From: DATEMK01 sp039914625
GTDB taxonomy: Bacteria; Bacteroidota; Bacteroidia; AKYH767-A; OLB10
Direction of reading: 5' to 3'
DNA length: 6,672 nt
Assembly: GCA_039914625.1 (NCBI GenBank)
Contig: JBDSOU010000211.1
Coordinates: 1 to 6,672, forward strand
Shown: piece by piece, positions 1 through 5,439 of the stretch
Position numbering within the stretch: the stretch's first letter is position 1
Layout of the letters: every line of letters starts with the position of its first letter
Notes under the pieces: generated by a model
What the model saw: the letters and a program-made list of their open reading frames with translations, nothing else
What the model was told of the DNA's origin: nothing
Databases searched by the model: none
Made by a program: the position numbers and the translations under genes

Positions 1-687
1 TGCAGGAAGTGTATTTAATGAACGGAGCACATCACGCTGTAATGATTCTGCCATCAACTGATCATCCGTATTCGGGATGGTGGAGTTTGCCATTACATCA
101 AGCAGACTTCCTGAATCTTCTTTTGAATCGAGCGGGGCATCCATTGAAACTGCTTTACCTGATGAACCCATTACTTCTGAAATTTGCTCTTTGGTCATCT
201 CAAGTATTCCGGATAATTCTTCAGCACTTGGCTCTCTTTCATATTTCTGTTCCAACTGAATAAATGCTTTCCTGATTTTATTCAAAGCACCCAATTTGTT
301 CAACGGTAAGCGAACAATTCTTGCCTGTTCTGCCAATGCCTGAAGAATAGACTGGCGAATCCACCATACTGCATAAGAAATGAACTTGAAACCTTTTGTT
401 TCGTCAAATTTCTTTGCGGCTTTGATTAAGCCCAAATTTCCTTCGTTGATTAAATCAAGCAGGCTCAAACCTTGGTTCTGATACTGTTTTGCCACAGAAA
501 CTACGAAACGAAGATTTGCTCTCACTAATTTGTCCAATGCTGATTGGTCGCCATCGCGAATTCTGCGGGCTAACCTTGGCTCCTCATCAGGCGTGATCAT
601 GGATTCTTTGGCAATATCCTGGAGATATTTTTCCAATGAAGCACTGTCACGGTTGGTGATGGATTGTGTAATTTTTAGCTGTCTCAT
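1..687 (-). CDS. rpoD: Primary RNA polymerase sigma factor RpoD/SigA, 3' end cut by window edge
   Basis: This is the housekeeping sigma factor that directs RNA polymerase to promoters. I translated 229 codons without a stop from the ATG at 687 to the window edge. The N-terminus MRQLKITQSITNRDSASLEKYL is the short region 1.2 start typical of Bacteroidota primary sigmas, which lack region 1.1. Region 2 spans about 53-122: RANLRFVVSVAKQYQNQGL (core binding) is followed by FDETKGFKFISYAVWWIRQS (about 94-113), the -10 melting and recognition helix. Region 3 follows to about 208. The last visible residues, LRSLNTLPA, are the start of region 4, so the -35-binding HTH lies off the window. Family members are about 285-290 aa, so roughly 60 residues are missing because of the window edge, not a mutation. 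A promoter-like -7 element lies about 235 nt upstream. Confidence 0.96.
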   Translation of the reverse strand, partial: MRQLKITQSITNRDSASLEKYLQDIAKESMITPDEEPRLARRIRDGDQSALDKLVRANLRFVVSVAKQYQNQGLSLLDLINEGNLGLIKAAKKFDETKGFKFISYAVWWIRQSILQALAEQARIVRLPLNKLGALNKIRKAFIQLEQKYEREPSAEELSGILEMTKEQISEVMGSSGKAVSMDAPLDSKEDSGSLLDVMANSTIPNTDDQLMAESLQRDVLRSLNTLPA

Positions 688-732
688 ATTATATTTATAG
701 GTTTATTGATTGTCATTTTATTTGAGTCAAAA

Positions 733-745
733 CCGATGCCATCGG
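733..745. repeat. 13-bp dyad in the rpoD leader
   Basis: The sequence CCGATG-C-CATCGG is a perfect inverted repeat around one base, 46 bp upstream of the rpoD start codon and downstream of its likely promoter. It is too tight to fold fully as RNA, so a protein-binding dyad is more natural than a hairpin. It may also be chance, because no regulator is known for it. Confidence 0.3.
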
Positions 746-922
746 AGTTCTTGATGTTTTGTGCTGACATTGTCTGACATAAGTTCTTATTTTTAGTTTA
801 AAAGAATAAACAAACGCCTTTGTTTGAAGATTTATTTTAATGCCGAAAAGAATAATGATGAACAAATGATTAATTAATTTCCAAACATTTTACCCCGTAA
901 TGTCCAGATGAATTACCTTGCA

Positions 923-930
923 CAAAGGTA
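923..930 (-). promoter_or_regulatory. Likely rpoD promoter, Bacteroidota -7 element
   Basis: On the minus strand this reads TACCTTTG, a full match to the Bacteroidota -7 consensus TAnnTTTG. It lies upstream of rpoD in the right orientation. No clear -33 TTG sits at the usual distance, which lowers confidence. If it is used, transcription starts near 918-920 and the rpoD leader is about 230 nt long. Confidence 0.55.
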
Positions 931-1017
931 CGCAATAAAAGCGGTGTTTTTACATAATTATAAATAAAATATTTGGAAAGATCTCACATTTCGATGTGGC
1001 AATTAACGGAGACGCCT

Positions 1018-2328
1018 CTAACTACCGGCTTTTCCACGGAAGTGAATGGAGATGGGGACTCCTTTCAGATCAAAATTTTCGCGCATTTTGTTTTCGATGT
1101 ATCTCCGGTAAGGTTCTTTTATGTATTGCGGAAGGTTTGCAAAAAATGCGAAGTGTGGTGTGTCGTTTTTAAGCTGGGTAATGTATTTTATAGTGATGCT
1201 TTTTCCTTTTATGGTTGGAGGAGGATACGATTCAATAAACGGCAGCATTATTTTATTCAACTTGGAAGTAGGAATTCTTTGTTTGCGTTTGTTGTGAACT
1301 TCTACAGCCACTTCAAGCGCTTTGTGAATGCGTTGTTTGTTAAGCACAGAAATAAATAATATGGGAACATCTTTAAACGGGGCAAGCTTCTCTATAATTT
1401 CTGCTTCGTATTTTTTTACATCCTTTTTATCTTCTTCAATCAAATCCCATTTGTTGACAAGGATGACAATCCCTTTTTTATTTCTGTCGGCAAGGTGAAA
1501 AATGTTTATGTCCTGTGAATTTAAACCTTGCGTGGCATCAATCATCAAGAGGCAGACATCAGCTTCTTCAATGCTACGGATGGCGCGCATAACGGAATAA
1601 AATTCTAAATCTTCATGCACTTTTGTTTTCTTTCTTAATCCGGCTGTGTCAATTAAATAAAAATCAAAACCAAAAGCCTGGTAACGAACATAAATGGAAT
1701 CGCGCGTAGTGCCGGCAATGGGAGTTACGATGGTGCGCTTGTCACCGATCATAGTATTAAGAAGAGAGGATTTTCCGACATTGGGCTGACCGATGATGGC
1801 AAATTTTGGAATTTCACTATCCACTTCGGGTTCTTCTTTGAGATGTTTGACAACATCATCGAGCAATTCGCCTGTGCCCGCACCGCTGGCTGACGAGAGT
1901 TCGTATAAATCTCCTAAACCAAGTTTGTAAAATTCGGCAGTATCCTGTGCACGTTGCGGATTGTCCACTTTATTTACGATAAGGAATATTTTTTTCTTTG
2001 AACGTCTTAAAAGTTTTGCGACTTCTGTATCGAGATCGGTGAGACCGGTGCTTACATCGGTTAAGAAAAGAATAATGTCGGCTTCATCAATAGCCAGTTT
2101 TACCTGATTGCGGATTTCTTCTTCGAAAATATCATCGGAACCTGAAACATAGCCTCCGGTATCAATTACTGAAAAAGTTTTTCCTGTCCATTCGGCTTTT
2201 CCGTAATGACGGTCGCGGGTAACACCGCTGACTTCGTCAACGATGGCGGCACGGGATTCGGTGAGGCGGTTAAAGAGGGTTGATTTGCCAACGTTGGGGC
2301 GGCCTACTATTGCGACAATGTTACTCAT
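1018..2328 (-). CDS. der: Ribosome biogenesis GTPase Der (EngA)
   Basis: Der is an essential cytoplasmic GTPase with two tandem G domains and a C-terminal KH-like domain. It acts in late assembly of the 50S ribosomal subunit. First G domain: P-loop GRPNVGKS (9-16), T37 in VTRDR, DTGG (56-59), NKVD (119-122) and SSASG (about 145-149). Second G domain: GQPNVGKS (180-187), GTTRD (206-210), DTAG (227-230), NKWD (292-295) and an FISVLNK G5 loop (326-331 region), where most relatives have SAL. The KH-like domain covers about 350-433. The 436-aa length is normal for the family, and the ATG start places the P-loop where expected. It lies 165 bp downstream of era on the same strand, a common Bacteroidota neighbourhood as far as I recall. 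No TAnnTTTG promoter was found in the gap, so read-through from era is likely. Confidence 0.98.
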   Translation of the reverse strand: MSNIVAIVGRPNVGKSTLFNRLTESRAAIVDEVSGVTRDRHYGKAEWTGKTFSVIDTGGYVSGSDDIFEEEIRNQVKLAIDEADIILFLTDVSTGLTDLDTEVAKLLRRSKKKIFLIVNKVDNPQRAQDTAEFYKLGLGDLYELSSASGAGTGELLDDVVKHLKEEPEVDSEIPKFAIIGQPNVGKSSLLNTMIGDKRTIVTPIAGTTRDSIYVRYQAFGFDFYLIDTAGLRKKTKVHEDLEFYSVMRAIRSIEEADVCLLMIDATQGLNSQDINIFHLADRNKKGIVILVNKWDLIEEDKKDVKKYEAEIIEKLAPFKDVPILFISVLNKQRIHKALEVAVEVHNKRKQRIPTSKLNKIMLPFIESYPPPTIKGKSITIKYITQLKNDTPHFAFFANLPQYIKEPYRRYIENKMRENFDLKGVPISIHFRGKAGS

Positions 2329-2334
2329 GAAAAT

Positions 2335-2366
2335 GATTAGCTGATTGGTTGATTAGCTGATTAGCT
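2335..2366. repeat. Four 8-bp tandem units, GATTAGCT type
   Basis: GATTAGCT, GATTGGTT, GATTAGCT and GATTAGCT follow each other without gaps, starting 7 bp upstream of the der start codon. Three units are identical and one differs at two positions. GATTAGCT carries AGCT, so complementary pairing is possible. On the era-der transcript this lies directly in the der ribosome-loading region. Short 7-8 bp tandem tracts like this are frequent in Bacteroidota spacers, so it may simply be replication slippage. Confidence 0.8.
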
Positions 2367-2460
2367 AATTTGAATTTCATTATTATTTTTATTTAGAATT
2401 TTATTTTGTAAAAGTAATTGACAAGCTTCCTGCTGAATGACAAATAGTGAATAGTATCTT

Positions 2461-2481
2461 CAAATTTTCAAATTTTCAAAT
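2461..2481. repeat. 8-bp tandem repeat CAAATTTT (2.6 copies)
   Basis: CAAATTTT, CAAATTTT and CAAAT run head to tail, starting 13 bp downstream of the era stop codon on the transcribed strand. It is A+T-only apart from one C per unit and has no terminator shape. It is one of several short-period tandem tracts in the spacers of this window. Confidence 0.75.
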
Positions 2482-2493
2482 CAACTAATTCTT

Positions 2494-3372
2494 CTAATTT
2501 CCATATCCAAACCGTTTTAACTGATTCTCATCTTCGCGCCAGTTGTCACTTATTTTAATGGTGAGGTCGAGGTGTACTTTTTTACCGAGAAGCGCTTCAA
2601 TTTTTTTACGAGATTGTGTTCCTGTTCTTTTTATGGCTTCGCCTTTATGTCCGAGAATAATTGCTTTTTGCGATTCGCGCAACACATAAATGGTGGCATA
2701 AATGCGGGCAATGTCTTTGCTGTCTTTAAAATCTGTGATGGCTACTTCGGTGCTGTATGGAATTTCTTTTTTATAATTAAGTAAAATTTTTTCTCTTATA
2801 ATTTCTGTTACAAAAAATCGTTCGTTGCGATCGCTCATTTCATCTTTTGCAAAATAGGCGGGACCTTCGGGTAGGCAGGCAACTATTTTATTGAGCAATA
2901 CATCCATATTAAAATTTTCGAGTGCCGAGATGGGAATTATTTCAGTAACCGATGGAAGGGCGGTTTTCCAGAATTCATAAATCATTTCTAATTTTTCCTG
3001 ATCGGATAAATCAATTTTATTGATCACCAAAAATAAAGGAACGTTAAGCTTTTTAATTTTTTTTAATACTTCCTCATCCGTTTTTTTTTCGCCAACTTCC
3101 ACAACAAGGATTACGAGATCAGCATCCGTAAAGGAATGATCTATGGTTTCCATCATTTTAGCATGCAGCTTGTAAGCAGGTTTTAAAATGCCGGGAGTAT
3201 CGGAAAAAACTATCTGATACTCATCGGTGCTCACAATTCCTTTGATGCGATGCCGTGTGGTTTGGGCTTTATGGGTTACGATTGACAAATCCTGTTTAAT
3301 GAGTTTGTTCATCAACGTGGATTTGCCAACATTCGGCTTACCTATAATATTTACAAAACCTGATTTGTGCAT
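2494..3372 (-). CDS. era: GTPase Era, 16S rRNA-binding ribosome maturation factor
   Basis: Era is a GTPase with a C-terminal KH domain. It binds the 3' end of 16S rRNA and helps mature the 30S subunit. Visible motifs: P-loop GKPNVGKS (11-18), QTTRH (37-41) as G2, DTPG (58-61), NKID (118-121), SAL (149-151), and a type-2 KH domain from about 195 with the RNA-gripping loop GHKG (241-244). The frame stays open to 3474, but I place the start at the ATG at 3372. There the protein begins MHKSGFVNIIG, as Bacteroidota Era proteins do, and has the normal length of 292 aa. The upstream extension would begin at TTG and carries a low-complexity, unrelated sequence. A perfect -7 element sits only 5 nt before this ATG, which excludes the longer form from that promoter. 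der follows on the same strand. Confidence 0.97.
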   Translation of the reverse strand: MHKSGFVNIIGKPNVGKSTLMNKLIKQDLSIVTHKAQTTRHRIKGIVSTDEYQIVFSDTPGILKPAYKLHAKMMETIDHSFTDADLVILVVEVGEKKTDEEVLKKIKKLNVPLFLVINKIDLSDQEKLEMIYEFWKTALPSVTEIIPISALENFNMDVLLNKIVACLPEGPAYFAKDEMSDRNERFFVTEIIREKILLNYKKEIPYSTEVAITDFKDSKDIARIYATIYVLRESQKAIILGHKGEAIKRTGTQSRKKIEALLGKKVHLDLTIKISDNWREDENQLKRFGYGN

Positions 3373-3377
3373 TTGTG

Positions 3378-3385
3378 CAAAGATA
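3378..3385 (-). promoter_or_regulatory. era promoter -7 element; likely leaderless mRNA
   Basis: On the minus strand this reads TATCTTTG, a full match to TAnnTTTG, followed by CACAA and then the era ATG. In Bacteroidota, transcription starts only a few bases after this element, so the transcript should begin at or within about 3 nt of the start codon. No TTG is visible at the -33 spacing; the region there reads TTAAACCTTATACC. Confidence 0.65.
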
Positions 3386-3474
3386 TGCTTATAGGGTATA
3401 AGGTTTAAGGTGATTGAATTTCGTTCACGATTCTTCTTTTGCTGTTGAAAACTTTTAAAATTAATTCCCTTCAA

Positions 3475-3490
3475 ATGACCGATCGGTCAT
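3475..3490. promoter_or_regulatory. 16-bp perfect palindrome, probable operator
   Basis: ATGACCGATCGGTCAT reads the same on both strands. It lies in the divergent spacer between era and the first HTH gene, and its last two bases are the first two of that gene's possible ATG. The GACC/GGTC half-sites resemble operators of many TetR-family repressors, from memory, but no TetR gene is in the window. The adjacent XRE-type protein is the other candidate binder. The binding role is inferred; the palindrome itself is certain. Confidence 0.6.
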
Positions 3491-3794
3491 GGAGGCTGTA
3501 ATCAGAATTCATTTACATTGTCCTGTGAAAACTGATAAGAAAAAAGCAGGGCCTGACAAAAAGGTAAAAGGTGAAGAACTTGAGAAGTTAGGCAATGCCA
3601 TCCGGAAGAAATTTGAAAAAAAATATGGCGACCTCACTGCTTTTGCAATCGCTGCTGAATGTTCGCCCGAATACGCAAGGCGGGTTATGCAGGGAAAACA
3701 AAATCCGGGGTACACTTACCTGATCAACATGGCTGATGCACTTGACACAACCTTAGATGAACTGCGAAATGATTCTGTCAGCGGGAAACCTTAA
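3489..3794 (+). CDS. Small XRE-type (Cro/C1-like) HTH protein
   Basis: This is a 101-aa likely DNA-binding regulator. The body GEELEKLGNAIRKKFEK..GDLTAFAIAAECSPEYARRVMQGKQNPGYTYLINMADALDTTLDELRN (about 28-93) has the five-helix layout of Cro/C1 domains. The turn is near AAECSPEY, the recognition helix is SPEYARRVMQGK, and a typical LINMADALDTTLDEL tail follows. A lysine-rich linker (14-27) precedes it. The start is uncertain: ATG 3489 gives an odd hydrophobic leader (MEAVIRIHLHCP), while GTG 3525 would give an 89-aa protein starting KTDKKKAGPDKK, which looks more natural. If GTG is right, the 16-bp palindrome is entirely upstream. It is divergent from era and lies 33 bp ahead of the 316-aa gene, so the two are probably cotranscribed. 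Its target is unknown; autoregulation at the palindrome is my guess. Confidence 0.82.
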   Translation: MEAVIRIHLHCPVKTDKKKAGPDKKVKGEELEKLGNAIRKKFEKKYGDLTAFAIAAECSPEYARRVMQGKQNPGYTYLINMADALDTTLDELRNDSVSGKP

Positions 3795-3818
3795 ACTTTA
3801 AACTTTAAACCTTAAACC
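3791..3818. repeat. Four 7-bp tandem units, TTAAACY
   Basis: TTAAACT, TTAAACT, TTAAACC and TTAAACC run head to tail from the stop codon of the first HTH gene to 9 bp before the next start codon. They fill almost the whole spacer. The same heptamer TTAAACC also occurs on the minus strand in the era upstream region (around 3401-3407). No function is known. Confidence 0.85.
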
Positions 3819-3827
3819 ACACATACC

Positions 3828-4778
3828 ATGGATTCAAACACCGAAGACCGCGTAGGCACGCCTATCAAAGTAAACCAGTTTTTAAAAGACAATACTGCAT
3901 CGTTTGCAATAAATGCGCAAATAGAAGCGGAGCGTACCACGCTTGAAAATGACACCGAACGCATTTTTCAAAACGACAGCATTGCCACGCGACCGTTAGA
4001 AGGATTTACGCAAATGAAAACCAATGCGCGTACCGATCTTGAAAATATTGTGCTGTTAGTGAGAGCCGGTTGCGTAGGATATTACACCGCCAATCCCAAC
4101 CCCGGCAAGCTGATGATTGTAAAATTTGCCGACACAAAAGTGAGAGAAGCCCGCGACAATGATCTGTATGTGCTTGCCGATCAGGTGCATGATATTGCCG
4201 ATCCGATAAAAGCATTGATGGCTCCGTATCTGGTAACGGCTGCCAATGTGGACAGCATTCCCACGCGGATGACGGCTTATAAAAATGTGCTCCAGCTTCC
4301 GCGAACCGAGGAAGCTATCAGCATTGCAGCAGGCGAAGAGCGCGACCGGTTAGTGAGCAAATGTTTTGACCTGACATTAAAAAACCTTGACAATTACCTG
4401 TTGCCTTTTAAGTATTCAAACGAGGTGCTTTACAGTGAATACCTCACCGCACGCGCCATTGATAACAGTGGCGGAGGAGCCGATACTAACGGATATGAAG
4501 TGCATAATTATGAAATTAGAGCAGGCAGATCGGTCTCTTTTGGTGCAGCGGTGGATGCAGCACAGCAACTATATCTAAGGCAAATTGGCGGAACTATAGG
4601 AGTTACTATATGCACCGGAGCAACTGCGTTAGCAACCTGCACATCAGGATTTGATCTTACACCGGGAACAACATTGAAAACTACTTTTGGTGATCTCGGT
4701 TTGCCTGCAGGGGCTTTTATCATTTTTACCAACCCCAATGCAGGAACTGTTACCGTCAGAGCCGGATTAAAAACTTAA
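3828..4778 (+). CDS. Unrecognised 316-aa protein, helical N-part and beta-like C-part
   Basis: I do not recognise a named family or catalytic motif. Residues 1-212 are rich in Leu, Ala, Glu and Asp and read as a long helical bundle, for example VREARDNDLYVLADQVHDIADPI and AAGEERDRLVSKCFDLTL. A GGGA stretch (215-218) forms a hinge. Residues 222-316 turn into Gly/Thr/Val-rich short strands (SVSFGAAVD, VTICTGATALATCTSGFDL, GAFIIFTNPNAGTVTVRAG), suggesting a small beta-sandwich with Cys262 and Cys271. There is no signal peptide or membrane segment, so it is probably cytoplasmic. Base composition is higher in G+C than the flanking genes: 29 of 60 at 4021-4080 against 14 of 60 inside era. ATG 3828 is 33 bp after the HTH gene, and the 21-bp array begins 36 bp after its stop. 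A structural or binding role is possible; an enzyme is not indicated. Confidence 0.88.
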   Translation: MDSNTEDRVGTPIKVNQFLKDNTASFAINAQIEAERTTLENDTERIFQNDSIATRPLEGFTQMKTNARTDLENIVLLVRAGCVGYYTANPNPGKLMIVKFADTKVREARDNDLYVLADQVHDIADPIKALMAPYLVTAANVDSIPTRMTAYKNVLQLPRTEEAISIAAGEERDRLVSKCFDLTLKNLDNYLLPFKYSNEVLYSEYLTARAIDNSGGGADTNGYEVHNYEIRAGRSVSFGAAVDAAQQLYLRQIGGTIGVTICTGATALATCTSGFDLTPGTTLKTTFGDLGLPAGAFIIFTNPNAGTVTVRAGLKT

Positions 4779-4814
4779 CAATCTTCACAGAGGAAAAGTT
4801 CATCCAAAATGAAC

Positions 4815-5003
4815 TATGTTCCATCCATAAACCATGATGTTCCATTTATAAACTATTATGTTCCATCTATAGTCTTTGATGTTCCATTTATAAATACAGA
4901 TGTTCCATCCATAGCCTCTGATGTTCCATCTATATATTTTGATGTTCCATCCATAGCCTCTGATGTTCCATCTATAAAACCGGACGTTCAATCTGTAAAA
5001 AAT
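4815..5003. repeat. 21-bp tandem array, nine units (15-bp core + 6-bp variable tail)
   Basis: Units start at 4815, 4836, 4857, 4878, 4899, 4920, 4941, 4962 and 4983. The core is [GT]ATGTTCCATYYATA. It is identical in the first eight units except for the first base and the two Y positions; the ninth is degraded (GACGTTCAATCTGTA). The 6-bp tails differ (AACCAT, AACTAT, GTCTTT, AATACA, GCCTCT, TATTTT, GCCTCT, AAACCG, AAAAAT). A 36-bp block at 4899-4934 recurs exactly at 4941-4976, showing a recent 42-bp duplication. Inside the core, GATG-TTC-CATC is a short dyad. A 21-bp period is two helical turns, so a bound protein would face one side of the DNA, as at iterons. The frame is open on both strands (DVPSIxx on plus, YRWNIxx on minus), so a repeat peptide cannot be excluded. 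Confidence 0.93.
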
Positions 5004-5009
5004 AATGTC

Positions 5010-5027
5010 ATCCGGCTGCAGCCGGAT
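5010..5027. promoter_or_regulatory. 18-bp perfect palindrome, operator or terminator stem
   Basis: ATCCGGCTGCAGCCGGAT is a perfect, G+C-rich palindrome in A+T-rich surroundings. It occupies the place where a tenth 21-bp unit would fall and ends 46 bp before the GTG of the second HTH gene. As RNA it gives a 7-bp stem with a TGCA loop. The following bases (AATAGAAAAGTTATTT) have no clean T-run, so an operator fits slightly better than a terminator. Confidence 0.55.
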
Positions 5028-5073
5028 AATAGAAAAGTTATTTAAAATCAATTTAACTTAAAAACAAACAACC

Positions 5074-5400
5074 GTGATAAAGCTTCAAATAAGAGAACTC
5101 TGCATTTTAAGAGGACTCAAAACACCGACCGCTGATTTGCGCAAATCAGGAATAAGTCATAAAGTAGCGAGTCAATACCTTACCGGCAAAAAGAAACACA
5201 TTTTGCTTCATCATATTGAAATTTTATGCAAGCTGCTTCGCTGTGCGCCTAATGATCTTATTGCATGGACACCGGATAATAAAGCCGAAGATTTTCCTGA
5301 AAATCCTTTGCAGGCAATCCGTCAACGGGCGCTGCCCGATTTGCAGAAAGTGATCGGGAAGTTGAGCTTGGAGGAGGTGCGCCAAAAACTCGAGAGCTAA
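5074..5400 (+). CDS. Small Cro/C1-type HTH regulator (YozG/HTH_26-like)
   Basis: This 108-aa protein starts at GTG, giving MIKLQIRELCILRGLKTP. The first 68 residues match the compact Cro/C1 variant seen in small Bacteroidota and Firmicutes regulators. The first helix is KLQIRELCILRG, then TADLRKSGI and the recognition helix SHKVASQYLTGK (about 28-39). The conserved tail LHHIEILCKLLRCAPNDLIAWTPD (45-68) is the family's hallmark. Residues 69-108 (ENPLQAIRQRALPDLQKVIGKLSLEEVRQKLE) are helical and may drive dimerisation. It is unlike the first HTH gene in sequence. Its upstream region holds the 21-bp array and an 18-bp palindrome, natural candidates for its binding sites. No TAnnTTTG promoter was found directly ahead. 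The HTH call is firm; the target is inferred. Confidence 0.88.
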   Translation: MIKLQIRELCILRGLKTPTADLRKSGISHKVASQYLTGKKKHILLHHIEILCKLLRCAPNDLIAWTPDNKAEDFPENPLQAIRQRALPDLQKVIGKLSLEEVRQKLES

Positions 5401-5401
5401 C

Positions 5402-5427
5402 CTTTTTCTTGGTAATGAGAGAAAAAG
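5402..5427 (+). terminator. Weak A+T-rich stem after the second HTH gene
   Basis: CTTTTTCT (5402-5409) pairs with AGAAAAAG (5420-5427) around a 10-nt loop, starting 2 bp after the stop codon. The position suits a terminator, but the stem is weak and no T-run follows, so this is a low-confidence call. Confidence 0.3.
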
Positions 5428-5439
5428 TTGGCAACTTTG
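5409..5439 (+). promoter_or_regulatory. Candidate promoter for the lipoprotein gene with overlapping dyad
   Basis: TTG at 5409-5411 is followed after 20 bp by CAACTTTG (5432-5439), one base off the TAnnTTTG consensus. The spacing fits Bacteroidota promoters. The -7 box overlaps a 15-bp dyad, AAAGTTG-G-CAACTTT (5424-5438), which could be an operator. A start near 5443 would leave a leader of about 80 nt before the ATG at 5526. Confidence 0.4.

Larger units (their letters stand above)
688..1017. other. Intergenic leader region between der and rpoD
   Basis: This 330-bp stretch has no convincing gene. It contains the likely rpoD promoter (923-930) and therefore mostly represents the rpoD 5' leader. 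It also contains a 13-bp dyad (733-745) and a direct repeat CTGACAT at 764-770 and 774-780, spaced by 10 bp. A small stem (985-998, CACAT-TTCG-ATGTG) lies just downstream of the der stop but has no T-run. Confidence 0.7.

Noticed and set aside
985..998. Terminator after der (CACAT-TTCG-ATGTG)
   Set aside because: The stem is only 5 bp and no T-run follows on the minus strand, so it cannot be called.
973..1359. Plus-strand open frame opposite the end of der
   Set aside because: It is fully antisense to a certain gene, has low-complexity Phe/Val-rich content and no domain; it is a frame shadow.
3373..3474. N-terminal extension of Era by 34 residues, starting at TTG 3474
   Set aside because: The added residues match no Era feature, the likely promoter lies inside this stretch, and ATG 3372 gives the standard family N-terminus and length.
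4006..4738. Other open frames on both strands inside the 316-aa gene
   Set aside because: They have no start context or domain content, and the 316-aa frame is the only long one with coherent protein-like composition.
4864..4941. Promoters within the array (TAGTCTTTG, TATATTTTG)
   Set aside because: Both have three bases between TA and TTTG instead of two, lie in variable repeat tails, and lack a -33 TTG at the right distance.
4815..5003. CRISPR-like array
   Set aside because: The repeat is 15 bp with 6-bp variable parts, far too short for repeats and spacers, and no cas gene is present.
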